A stretch of DNA of 33,696 nucleotides from Streptomyces sp. WZ.A104 (GTDB lineage Bacteria; Actinomycetota; Actinomycetes; Streptomycetales; Streptomycetaceae). Made by a program: the position numbers and the translations under genes. Position 1 is the stretch's first letter; each line of letters starts with the position of its first letter. The notes below the pieces were generated by a model. The model searched no databases. It worked only from the letters and a program-made list of their open reading frames with translations, and was not told the origin of the DNA. Positions 1 through 6,923 of this stretch are shown here, in pieces. The DNA is taken from positions 1 to 33,696 of the forward strand of contig NZ_NWVL01000081.1 of NCBI RefSeq assembly GCF_002382885.1, written 5' to 3'.

Positions 1-54
1 GGTCACGGGGCTCCTTGATTCAGGGCAGGCACTGCTGCGAAGCAGCCTACCTAC

Positions 55-84
55 CTGCCACTGCCTTCTGTCACCAGGTACACT
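55..84 (+). promoter_or_regulatory. possible sigma-70-type promoter of the tRNA-Leu gene
   Basis: CTGCCA at 55-60 (4 of 6 to TTGACA) lies 18 bp before TACACT at 79-84 (a TAnnnT -10). A start near 91 would give a leader of about 10 nt before the mature tRNA end at 101. The match is weak and rests only on spacing and position. A small hairpin (GCTGC at 34-38, GCAGC at 42-46) lies just upstream and may end an earlier transcript. Confidence 0.3.
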
Positions 85-100
85 GCTGATCGGCTTGCAC

Positions 101-184
101 GCCGGGTTGGCGCAATTGGTTGACGCGGAGGTCTCAAACACCTCTGTCCGAAAGGACATGTGGGTTCGAATCCCATACCCGGTA
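101..184 (+). tRNA. tRNA-Leu, anticodon CAA
   Basis: An 84-nt cloverleaf can be drawn by hand. The acceptor stem pairs GCCGGGT (101-107) with ACCCGGT (177-183) with one G-U pair, and A184 is the discriminator. The anticodon stem GAGGT/ACCTC encloses the loop CTCAAAC, giving anticodon CAA, which reads UUG leucine codons. A long class II variable arm (TGTCC/GGACA) and a TTCGAAT T-loop follow, as expected for tRNA-Leu. The CCA end is not encoded (ACCG follows). This is not the UUA-reading bldA tRNA, whose anticodon would be UAA. Confidence 0.95.
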
Positions 185-195
185 CCGTCCAGCAG

Positions 196-231
196 AGCGG
201 ATGTCCACTTTCGCGTGAACATCCGCTTTTT
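196..231 (+). terminator. intrinsic terminator after tRNA-Leu
   Basis: AGCGGATGT (196-204) pairs perfectly with ACATCCGCT (219-227), with an inner CAC/GTG helix, and is followed directly by a run of T (227-231). A classic rho-independent terminator 12 nt downstream of the tRNA, with an unusually good T-tract for this GC-rich DNA. Confidence 0.85.
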
Positions 232-269
232 GCTGTGTGCGTTCGAGCGGTGCCACGAAGAGTGGACGA

Positions 270-1058
270 ATGAACGCACACAGCACCGAGGTACGCCAAA
301 AGGCGCTCACTCTCCTCCGGAACGGCGCCAGGGGCGCCGAAGTGGCCCGTCAGCTGAACGTGCCTCGCGGAACCGTCTCGTACTGGCTCCACCTGGACCG
401 TGCCAAGCGCGGCGAGTGCCCTGGGGCTCACATCCCGTCGTGCCACCGATGCGATGGCGCACCCCTCCACGAGTCCGCCTACGCCTACCTGCTCGGGCTG
501 TATCTGGGCGACGGTCATATCAGCCGGCACTCGGCGCACCGGGCACCCAATCTCATGATCACGCTGGACGACACGTGGCCCGGCATCCAGGACGAGGCGG
601 AGGCCGCGTTGCGCAAGGTTTTCCCTACGAACGCCACGTGCCGGGTCCGCAGGGCTGGGTGCCACAACATCAAGGTCTACTCGAAGCACCTCATCTGCCT
701 CTTCCCCCAGCACGGTCCCGGCCGCAAGCACGAGCGCCACATAGCCCTGGAGTCCTGGCAGCAGGCGATCGTCGACTCGCACCCATGGCAGCTCGTACGA
801 GGGCTCATCCACTCCGACGGCTGTCGTATCACCAACTGGACCACGCGCATGGTCGGCGGTGAACGGAAGCGCTACGAATATCCGCGGTACTGGTTCACCA
901 ACGTCTCCGACGACATCCGTCGGCTCTACACCGACGCCCTCGACACGCTTGGCATCGCCTGGACGCACTGCACGCGCGCGGGCAAGCCCTACAACATCTC
1001 CGTAGCCCGACGGGCATCCGTCGCCCTCATGGATGCGCACGTCGGGCCTAAGTACTGA
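270..1058 (+). CDS. HTH / LAGLIDADG-motif protein (homing-endonuclease-like)
   Basis: 262-residue protein. Residues about 5-45 look like a helix-turn-helix of the transposase/resolvase type (GAEVARQLNVPRGTVSYWL). A Cys cluster follows (C50, C58, C61). Two LAGLIDADG-like motifs come next: LLGLYLGDGH at about 74-83 and LVRGLIHSDG at about 175-184, each ending in the acidic Gly-Asp-Gly/Ser-Asp-Gly expected of the active-site helix. Two motifs in one chain is the monomeric meganuclease layout. I chose ATG 270, preceded by a GAAGAG-like ribosome site; an in-frame GTG at 237 lies close to the tRNA terminator. The gene sits between tRNA-Leu and pyk with only 6 bp to the convergent pyk stop. Its base composition looks less GC-extreme than its neighbours, which suggests later acquisition. 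No intron or intein is visible beside it, so it could instead be a DNA-binding regulator built on this fold. The fold is fairly clear; the function is open. Confidence 0.72.
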   Translation: MNAHSTEVRQKALTLLRNGARGAEVARQLNVPRGTVSYWLHLDRAKRGECPGAHIPSCHRCDGAPLHESAYAYLLGLYLGDGHISRHSAHRAPNLMITLDDTWPGIQDEAEAALRKVFPTNATCRVRRAGCHNIKVYSKHLICLFPQHGPGRKHERHIALESWQQAIVDSHPWQLVRGLIHSDGCRITNWTTRMVGGERKRYEYPRYWFTNVSDDIRRLYTDALDTLGIAWTHCTRAGKPYNISVARRASVALMDAHVGPKY

Positions 1059-1064
1059 GCCGCC

Positions 1065-2504
1065 CTACTTCGGGCTGTCGTCCTCGCCGATGTGGTGGAC
1101 GCGGACCAGGTTCGTGGAGCCCGCCACACCGGGCGGGGAGCCGGCCGTGATCACCACGGTGTCGCCCTTCGCGCAGCGGCCGATGCGCAGGAGTTCCTCG
1201 TCGACCTGGGCGACCATCGCGTCCGTGGAGTCGACCTTCGGGCCGAGGAAGGTCTCGACGCCCCAGGTGAGGTTGAGCTGGGCGCGGGTGGCTTCGTCGG
1301 GGGTGAAGGCGAGGAGGGGGATGGGCGAGCGGTAGCGGGAGAGGCGTTTGACCGTGTCGCCGCTCTGGGTGAAGGCGACGAGGAACTTGGCGCCGAGGAA
1401 GTCGCCCATTTCGGCGGCGGCCCTGGCTACCGCGCCGCCCTGGGTGCGGGGCTTGTTGCGTTCGGTGAGGGGCGGGAGGCCCTTGGCGAGGATGTCCTGC
1501 TCTGCCGCTTCGACGATGCGGGACATGGTGCGTACGGTCTCGATGGGGTATTTGCCGACGCTGGTCTCGCCGGAGAGCATCACCGCGTCGGTGCCGTCGA
1601 TGATCGCGTTGGCGACGTCGGAGGCTTCGGCGCGGGTGGGGCGGGAGTTGTCGATCATCGAGTCGAGCATCTGGGTGGCGACGATGACCGGTTTGGCGTT
1701 GCGCTTGGCGAGTTTGATGGCGCGCTTCTGGACGATCGGGACTTGTTCGAGGGGCATTTCGACGCCGAGGTCGCCGCGGGCGACCATGATGCCGTCGAAG
1801 GCGGCGACGATGTCGTCGATGTTCTCTACGGCTTGGGGTTTTTCGACCTTGGCGATGACGGGGAGGCGGCGGCCTTCTTCGTCCATGATGCGGTGGACGT
1901 CGTCGATGTCGTGGCCGGTGCGGACGAAGGAGAGGGCGATGATGTCCGCGCCGGTGCGCAGGGCCCAGCGGAGGTCGTCGATGTCCTTTTCGGAGAGGGC
2001 GGGGACGGAGACGGCGACTCCGGGGAGGTTGAGTCCCTTGTGGTCGGAGACCATGCCGCCTTCGATGACGGTGGTGTGGACGCGGGGGCCGTCGACGTCG
2101 GTGACTTCGAGGGTGACGCGGCCGTCGTCGACGAGGATGCGTTCGCCGGTGGTGACGTCGGCGGCGAGGCCGTTGTAGGTGGTGGAGCAGATGTCGCCGT
2201 TGCCTTCGCTTTGGAGGGGTTCGACGGTGATGGTGAAGGTGTCGCCGCGTTCAAGGAGTACGGGGCCTTCGCGGAAGCGTCCGAGGCGGATCTTCGGGCC
2301 TTGAAGGTCGGCGAGGATGCCGACGCTGCGGCCGGTTTCCTCGGACGCCTTGCGCAGGTGGTGGTAGCGCTCTTCGTGTTCGGCGTAGGTGCCGTGGCTC
2401 AGGTTGAAGCGGGCGATGTCCATTCCCGCTTCGAGCAGGGCTTTGATCTGGTCGTATGTGTCGGTTGCGGGTCCCAGGGTACAAACGATTTTCGCTCGGC
2501 GCAT
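1065..2504 (-). CDS. pyk: pyruvate kinase
   Basis: 479 residues, full length for a bacterial pyruvate kinase. It makes pyruvate and ATP from phosphoenolpyruvate and ADP in the last step of glycolysis, in the cytoplasm. The N-terminal RAKIVCTLGPA start, the ARFNLSHG segment, the B-domain near residues 72-170, the catalytic IAKVEKPQAVENI signature (K219, E221), the metal/phosphate loop ARGDLGVE (242-249) and the TQMLDSMI / RAEASDVANAI segments are all present, followed by the C-terminal regulatory domain. The ATG start at 2504 gives a normal N-terminus, though no strong Shine-Dalgarno is seen just before it, so a short or leaderless mRNA is possible. Its stop nearly touches the convergent HTH/LAGLIDADG gene, leaving no room for a separate terminator. 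Streptomyces often carry two pyk copies; which one this is cannot be told from the window. Confidence 0.97.
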   Translation of the reverse strand: MRRAKIVCTLGPATDTYDQIKALLEAGMDIARFNLSHGTYAEHEERYHHLRKASEETGRSVGILADLQGPKIRLGRFREGPVLLERGDTFTITVEPLQSEGNGDICSTTYNGLAADVTTGERILVDDGRVTLEVTDVDGPRVHTTVIEGGMVSDHKGLNLPGVAVSVPALSEKDIDDLRWALRTGADIIALSFVRTGHDIDDVHRIMDEEGRRLPVIAKVEKPQAVENIDDIVAAFDGIMVARGDLGVEMPLEQVPIVQKRAIKLAKRNAKPVIVATQMLDSMIDNSRPTRAEASDVANAIIDGTDAVMLSGETSVGKYPIETVRTMSRIVEAAEQDILAKGLPPLTERNKPRTQGGAVARAAAEMGDFLGAKFLVAFTQSGDTVKRLSRYRSPIPLLAFTPDEATRAQLNLTWGVETFLGPKVDSTDAMVAQVDEELLRIGRCAKGDTVVITAGSPPGVAGSTNLVRVHHIGEDDSPK

Positions 2505-2521
2505 ACGTCGAGCCTAAACCT

Positions 2522-2537
2522 TACCTACGGGTAGGTA
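2522..2537. promoter_or_regulatory. palindrome in the pyk promoter region, possible operator
   Basis: TACCTAC (2522-2528) and GTAGGTA (2531-2537) form a perfect 7-bp inverted repeat with a 2-bp spacer, ending 18 bp upstream of the pyk start codon. The position suits a regulator binding over the pyk promoter or transcription start. The binder is unknown to me; the symmetry is what is seen, the role is inferred. Confidence 0.4.
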
Positions 2538-2551
2538 TTTGGCTCCGTGTG

Positions 2552-2592
2552 ACACCTCAACAACCTTTGAGTGAAGGGTTATTGACAGGTGT
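2552..2592 (-). terminator. long imperfect hairpin after the SIMPL gene
   Basis: Read on the minus strand, ACACC plus a 12-nt arm beginning TCAATAACC pairs with AAAGGTTGTTGA plus GGTGT. There is a 2-nt bulge, one G-U pair and one mismatch, and the loop is CACTC. It lies 33 nt after the SIMPL stop and has no T-tract, like many Streptomyces terminators. It also lies about 50 nt upstream of the pyk start, so it may overlap pyk promoter elements. Confidence 0.55.
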
Positions 2593-2624
2593 TGAATTGT
2601 GCGGCTGGGTGCTCTGATGAGCGT

Positions 2625-3350
2625 TTATCCGAGGTTCGGCGGGATGAGGGTGAAGGACGCTTCGACGTGGGCGTCGACGGTCTGGCGTACGGGTTCGAGG
2701 TCGACGGGGGCGGCGTCGGCGGTGGCTTCCGTTCCGGAGCCCCGGAAGGGCATGGCCGTGCCGGCGAAGGCGGCGCGGGCGAGGTGGCCTCCGGTGTGGG
2801 TGCCGGTGTCGCTGAGTTCGAGGAGGGCGCCGAGGCGGGTGTCGAGGGCGTCGGCGTATTCGCGAGCCCGTTGAAGGGCTTCCTGGACGGCTTGTCGGCG
2901 GGCGGCCGCGTGGACGGGGGATGTCGGGCGCAGGGCCCACCAGGGGCCGTCGACGCGGGTGAGGTCGTGGTCGGCGAGGCGGGTGATGAGTTCGCCGAGG
3001 GTGGTGAAGTCGTTGAGTGTGACGGTGAGTTGGATGCTGCCGTGGTAGGCGCGGATGCGTTCGGCGCGGCCGCGGCGGGTGAGTTCGGGGTTGATGGTGA
3101 GGGTGCCGGTTTCGAGCTTTTCGATGGCGTCGCCGTAGGTCTTGATGAGGTCGAGGGCGGTGGCGTTGCGGCGGGTGAGGTCGTCGAGGGTGGTGCGGCG
3201 GTCGGTGCCGCGGGCGGTGAGGGTGACGGCGATGTGGGCGGTCTCGGGGTCGACTTCGAGGTGGGCTTCGCCGCGGACGGTGACGTGGGGGGTGGTGGGG
3301 GTGCCGTAGGGGTGGTGGGTGGCGGGGGTGGGGGTGGGGGTTTCGGTCAT
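2625..3350 (-). CDS. SIMPL-domain (DUF541) protein
   Basis: 241 residues. The sequence has the family pattern: VTVRGEAHLEVDPETAHIAVTLTARG near the N-terminus, a central segment DLIKTYGDAIEKLETGTLTINPEL, and a C-terminal strand ending VEASFTLI. SIMPL proteins form oligomeric shells or stress-associated envelope proteins in some bacteria; their biochemical role is poorly defined. No signal peptide or membrane helix is visible, so this copy looks cytoplasmic, unlike many proteobacterial members. I chose ATG 3350 (MTETPTPT...); a longer reading from ATG 3401 adds 17 residues with no ribosome site. The N-terminus is Pro/Thr-rich. It is divergent from the nucleotidase gene, with 138 bp between the starts, and is followed by a hairpin before pyk. 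Family assignment is good; function is unknown. Confidence 0.85.
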   Translation of the reverse strand: MTETPTPTPATHHPYGTPTTPHVTVRGEAHLEVDPETAHIAVTLTARGTDRRTTLDDLTRRNATALDLIKTYGDAIEKLETGTLTINPELTRRGRAERIRAYHGSIQLTVTLNDFTTLGELITRLADHDLTRVDGPWWALRPTSPVHAAARRQAVQEALQRAREYADALDTRLGALLELSDTGTHTGGHLARAAFAGTAMPFRGSGTEATADAAPVDLEPVRQTVDAHVEASFTLIPPNLG

Positions 3351-3488
3351 GCGTTCACTGTGGCACGGAGGGTGGTGTGTCGTGGTGTGTGGCGTGGTCA
3401 TCTGATCGAAACCTGCGTGGGGTGTTGTGCGTGGTGGGCGCCGGGTCAGAATCTACGCGCGTTGCCCTACTGAATGAGGAGTGAAGAG

Positions 3489-5321
3489 ATGCCGTTGAAC
3501 CGTAGGACGTTTCTGGGCCGTTCGGCTGCCGCCGGTGCGGGTGTGGCGATGGCGGGCGGTGCGGTCGTGGGCTCGGCCGGTGTGGCGGAGGCGGCGGAGG
3601 CGGGGCGCGGGCGCGGGCACGGGCACGGGCGGCCTGCGAAGCGGTACTCGTTCACGGTGATGGGCACGACCGATCTGCACGGGAACGTCTTCAACTGGGA
3701 CTACTTCACGGGCGCGGAGTACGACGACGCCGCCCACAACGACGTCGGTCTGGCGAAGATCTCGACGCTGGTGGATCGGGTGCGCCGGGAGAAGGGCGGC
3801 CGCAACACCCTGCTGATCGATGCGGGCGACACGATCCAGGGCACGCAGTTGTCGTACTACTACGCGAAGGTCGACCCGATCACGGCCCGGCGCGGCCCGG
3901 TGCATCCGATGGCGCGGGCGATGAACGCGATCGGCTACGACGCGGCGGCGCTCGGGAATCACGAGTTCAATTATGGGATTCCGGTGCTGCGGAAATTCGA
4001 GGAGCAGTGCGATTTTCCGCTGTTGGGGGCCAATGCGCTGGATGCGAGGACGTTGCGGCCGGCTTTCGCTCCGTATGTCATCAAGCGGATGCACACGCCG
4101 TGCGGGCGTGATGTGCGGGTGGCGGTTCTGGGGCTGACGAATCCCGGTATCGCTATCTGGGACAAGGCGCATGTGGGCGGGAGGATGGTGTTCCCGGGTC
4201 TGGAGGAGCAGGCGGCGAAGTGGGTGCCGAAGTTGCGTTCGATGGGTGCTGATGTGGTGATCGTGTCGGCGCACTCGGGTTCCTCGGGGACGTCGTCGTA
4301 CGGGGACCAGTTGCCGTACGTGGAGAATGCCGCGGCCCTGGTGGCGGAGCAGGTTCCGGGGATCGACGCGATCCTGGTGGGACACGCGCATGTGGAGATC
4401 GCCGAGCACTTCGTGACGAACAAGGAGACGGGCAGGCGGGTTGTTCTCTCGGAACCCGCGAAGTGGGGCCAGCGGCTGACGCTGTTCGACTTCGACCTGG
4501 TGTGGGAGAAGGGCCGGTGGGTGGTGGAGAAGGCCGGTTCGCAGGTGCTGAACTCCAACACGGTGCCGGAGGACCGGAAGGTGACGTCGCTGCTGCGCGA
4601 GGAGCACCGCAAGGTGGTGGCGTACGTCAACCAGGTCATCGGTAGGTCGGTGGTGGCGATGTCGACGGCGGACGCGCCGTGGCAGGACGAGCCGATCATC
4701 GATCTGATCAACCAGGTGCAGACGGACACGGTGACGGCGGCGCTGGCGGGTGGGGAGTACGCGGCGCTGCCGGTGCTGTCGCAGGCCTCGTGCTTCTCGC
4801 GTACGGCGGGGATTCCGGCCGGTGATGTGACGATCCGGGATGCGGCGGGGCTGTATCCGTTCGAGAACACGTTGGAGGCACGTCTGATCACGGGTGCGCA
4901 GTTGAAGGAGTACCTGGAGTATTCGGCGCGCTATTACGTGCAGACGCCGGCGGGTGGTCCGGTGGACCCGGCGAAGCTGACGAACGCGGACGGGATTCCG
5001 GACTACAACTATGACGCGGTGTCGGGGGTGACGTACGACATCGATATCGCGAAGCCGGTGGGTTCTCGGGTCACGGGGCTGTCCTTCGAGGGGGAGGCGG
5101 TCGATCCGGCGGCGCGGTTCGTGTTCGCGGTGAACAACTACCGGGCGAGCGGCGGGGGCAACTTCCCGCATGTGCCGGGGGCGCGGCAGCTGTGGGCGGA
5201 TTCGGACGAGATCCGGAACACGATCATCGGGTGGGTGCGGGAGAAGGGGTCGGTGGACCCGGCTTCGTTCGCTTCGGTGGGGTGGCGGCTGACGCGTGAG
5301 GGGGCGCCGGTGTTCCCGTAG
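3489..5321 (+). CDS. Tat-exported bifunctional nucleotidase / 2',3'-cyclic phosphodiesterase
   Basis: 610 residues of the CpdB/UshA/YfkN metallophosphatase family, which dephosphorylates extracellular nucleotides to nucleosides and phosphate. The N-terminus NRRTFLGRSAAAGAG is a twin-arginine signal followed by a hydrophobic stretch to about residue 36, so the enzyme is secreted folded. The metal-binding motifs are in order: TTDLHGN (60-66), DAGDTIQGT (111-119), GNHEFNYG (156-163), VIVSAHSG, and ILVGHAHVE. The C-terminal nucleotide-binding domain carries NNYRASGGGNFP. I chose ATG 3489 because GAGGAG lies 7 nt upstream; the earlier ATG 3474 overlaps that ribosome site. A Gly/His/Arg-rich linker (residues 39-52) follows the signal. 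It is the last gene before a strong hairpin shared with the convergent monooxygenase gene. Likely role: scavenging phosphate and nucleosides outside the cell. Substrate preference within the family cannot be read from sequence. Confidence 0.92.
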   Translation: MPLNRRTFLGRSAAAGAGVAMAGGAVVGSAGVAEAAEAGRGRGHGHGRPAKRYSFTVMGTTDLHGNVFNWDYFTGAEYDDAAHNDVGLAKISTLVDRVRREKGGRNTLLIDAGDTIQGTQLSYYYAKVDPITARRGPVHPMARAMNAIGYDAAALGNHEFNYGIPVLRKFEEQCDFPLLGANALDARTLRPAFAPYVIKRMHTPCGRDVRVAVLGLTNPGIAIWDKAHVGGRMVFPGLEEQAAKWVPKLRSMGADVVIVSAHSGSSGTSSYGDQLPYVENAAALVAEQVPGIDAILVGHAHVEIAEHFVTNKETGRRVVLSEPAKWGQRLTLFDFDLVWEKGRWVVEKAGSQVLNSNTVPEDRKVTSLLREEHRKVVAYVNQVIGRSVVAMSTADAPWQDEPIIDLINQVQTDTVTAALAGGEYAALPVLSQASCFSRTAGIPAGDVTIRDAAGLYPFENTLEARLITGAQLKEYLEYSARYYVQTPAGGPVDPAKLTNADGIPDYNYDAVSGVTYDIDIAKPVGSRVTGLSFEGEAVDPAARFVFAVNNYRASGGGNFPHVPGARQLWADSDEIRNTIIGWVREKGSVDPASFASVGWRLTREGAPVFP

Positions 5322-5343
5322 CCCCGGCTGCGCGGTGGTGCTT

Positions 5344-5375
5344 GGCCCGGGGCTCCGAGGGTGGGGTCCCGGGCC
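5344..5375. terminator. bidirectional terminator hairpin
   Basis: GGCCCGGGGCTCC (5344-5356) pairs with GGGGTCCCGGGCC (5363-5375) through 13 pairs including one G-U, around a 6-nt loop. It lies 22 nt after the nucleotidase stop and between two convergent genes, so it can serve both. There is no T-tract. Confidence 0.75.
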
Positions 5376-5385
5376 GTTCTGTGTC

Positions 5386-5493
5386 CGGATCGACCAGGCC
5401 TGTCTGGGCTGGTTCGGTGTCCGGATCGACCGGGTCTGTCGGATCTACCGGATCGACTGGCTCTACCGGATCGACTAGATCGACTGGCTCAGG
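5386..5493. repeat. degenerate 9-bp tandem repeat (consensus CGGATCGAC)
   Basis: Twelve 9-bp frames in a row, the best being CGGATCGAC at 5386, 5422, 5449 and 5467 with variants CGGATCTAC (5440) and TAGATCGAC (5476). All good copies keep the 9-bp phase. The array fills most of the intergenic space downstream of the terminator hairpin and runs into the 3' end of the monooxygenase gene, whose stop codon (5475-5477) lies inside a repeat unit. Confidence 0.7.
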
Positions 5494-6923
5494 GGGGTGA
5501 GCTCAAGGGCCTGGGCGGGGATTCTCGGCGGTTGGGGGGTGAGGCCGAAGGTGGTGAAGGCGGTGCGTTCGGGGAGGGGGTAGGGGGTGGCGCCGGTGAG
5601 GTTGTTGAGGATGGTTGCGCTGCGCCAGGCGGCGAGTCCGAGGTCGGGGGCGCCGACGCCGTGGGTGTGGCGTTCGGCGTTCTGTACGTAGACGTGTCCG
5701 GTGACGGCGGGGTCGAGGACGAGGCGGTATTGGTCGTCGATGCGGGGGCGGTGGGAGGCGTCGCGGCGGAGGTAGGGGTCGAGGCCGCCGAGGATGGTGT
5801 CGAGGGGGCGTTCGCGGTAGCCGGTGGCGAGGATGACGGCGTCGGTGGTGAGGCGGGAGCGGGTGCCCTGCTGGGTGTGTTCGAGGTGGAGTTCGACGCG
5901 GGTGTTGGCGACCCGGCCCGCGGTGCGGACGCTGACGCCGGGGGTGAGGGTGGCGTCGGGCCAGCCGCCGTGGAGGGTGCGGCGGTAGAGCTCGTCGTGG
6001 ATGGCGGCGATGGTGTCGGCGTCGATGCCCTTGTGGAGCTGCCATTGCCGGGGGACGAGTTCGTCGCGGGCGGATTCGGGGAGGGCGTGGAAGTAGCGGC
6101 TGTAGTCGGGAGTGAAGTGTTCCAGGCCGAGTTTGGAATATTCCATGGGGGCGAAGGCCTGGGTACGGGCCAGCCAGTGGATCTTCTCGGCGCCTTCGGG
6201 GCGGGCGCGCAGGAGGTCGAGGAAGATCTCGGCGCCGGACTGGCCTGATCCGATGACGGTGATGTGTTCGGCGGTCAGGAGCCGTTCGCGGTGGCGGAGG
6301 TAGTCGGCGGAGTGGAGTACGGGGACGGATTCGGCCTGGGCGAGTGGCTTGAGGGGTTCGGGGACGAAGGGTTCGGTGCCGATGCCGAGGGCGATGTGGC
6401 GGGCGTGGGCGCGGCCGAGGGCTTCGGCTTCGCCGTCGCGGTCGAGTTGGGTGAAGTCGACTTCGAAGAGGGCGCGTTCGGTGTTCCAGCGGACGGCGTC
6501 GACCTGATGGCCGAAGTGGAGGCCGGGGAGTTGTTCGCTGACCCAGCGGCAGTAGGCGTCGTACTCGGCTCGTTGGATGTGGAAGCGCTCGGCGAAGTAG
6601 AAGGGGAAGAGGCGGTCGCGGGTGCGGAGGTAGCTGAGGAAGCTCCAGGGGTTGGCGGGGTCGGCGAGGGTGACGAGGTCGGCGAGGAAGGGGACTTGGA
6701 GACTGGCGCCGTCGAGGAGGAGGCCGGGGTGCCAGTGGAAGGCGGGGCGCTGTTCGTAGAAGGTCGCGGCGAGGGGGCGGGGGTCGCCGGGGGCGGCGGG
6801 GATGTTGTGGGCGAGGGCGGCGAGGGAGAGGTTGAAGGGGCCGATGCCGATGCCGACGAGGTCGTGTGGCTGGTCGGGTTCGGGGGCGGGCCGGTCGGGG
6901 CCGGGGGCGGGCCGGTCGGTCAT
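5475..6923 (-). CDS. FAD/NADPH-dependent amine N-monooxygenase (lysine/ornithine N-hydroxylase family, DesB-like)
   Basis: 482 residues of the IucD/SidA/PvdA/DesB family, which adds a hydroxyl to the terminal nitrogen of lysine, ornithine or a diamine, the first committed step to hydroxamate siderophores. The FAD-binding start VGIGIGPFNLSLAALA (23-38), the LQVPFLADLVTLADPANPWSFLSYL segment, the NADPH-binding VIGSGQSGAEIFLDLL (223-238) and the late ATGYRERP motif are all present. It follows the decarboxylase with an ATGA overlap of stop and start, so the two are translationally coupled, and the decarboxylase product is the likely substrate (cadaverine or putrescine by analogy with DesA/DesB). 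The first 20 residues are an extra Pro/Asp-rich repeat not expected of the family. The last codons lie in a 9-bp tandem repeat. No acyltransferase or siderophore synthetase gene is adjacent. Family is certain; substrate is inferred. Confidence 0.9.
   Translation of the reverse strand: MTDRPAPGPDRPAPEPDQPHDLVGIGIGPFNLSLAALAHNIPAAPGDPRPLAATFYEQRPAFHWHPGLLLDGASLQVPFLADLVTLADPANPWSFLSYLRTRDRLFPFYFAERFHIQRAEYDAYCRWVSEQLPGLHFGHQVDAVRWNTERALFEVDFTQLDRDGEAEALGRAHARHIALGIGTEPFVPEPLKPLAQAESVPVLHSADYLRHRERLLTAEHITVIGSGQSGAEIFLDLLRARPEGAEKIHWLARTQAFAPMEYSKLGLEHFTPDYSRYFHALPESARDELVPRQWQLHKGIDADTIAAIHDELYRRTLHGGWPDATLTPGVSVRTAGRVANTRVELHLEHTQQGTRSRLTTDAVILATGYRERPLDTILGGLDPYLRRDASHRPRIDDQYRLVLDPAVTGHVYVQNAERHTHGVGAPDLGLAAWRSATILNNLTGATPYPLPERTAFTTFGLTPQPPRIPAQALELTPLSQSI

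Noticed and set aside
51..1040. 329-codon minus-strand reading frame across the tRNA and HTH/LAGLIDADG gene
   Set aside because: It reads antisense through a clear tRNA and a motif-bearing gene; its composition is typical of an antisense shadow in GC-rich DNA.
101..1058. tRNA-Leu as an attachment site for an integrated element
   Set aside because: No repeat of the tRNA 3' end and no integrase gene were seen; the neighbouring gene alone does not make an integrative element.
3351..3361. PHO-box-like GTTCACTGTGG near the nucleotidase promoter
   Set aside because: Only one 11-mer unit with two mismatches and no second direct repeat at the required spacing, so PhoP control is not supported.
5296..5478. 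60-codon plus-strand frame with a repeated Arg-Ile-Asp pattern after the nucleotidase
   Set aside because: The pattern only translates the 9-bp DNA repeat; no ribosome site and no family resemblance.
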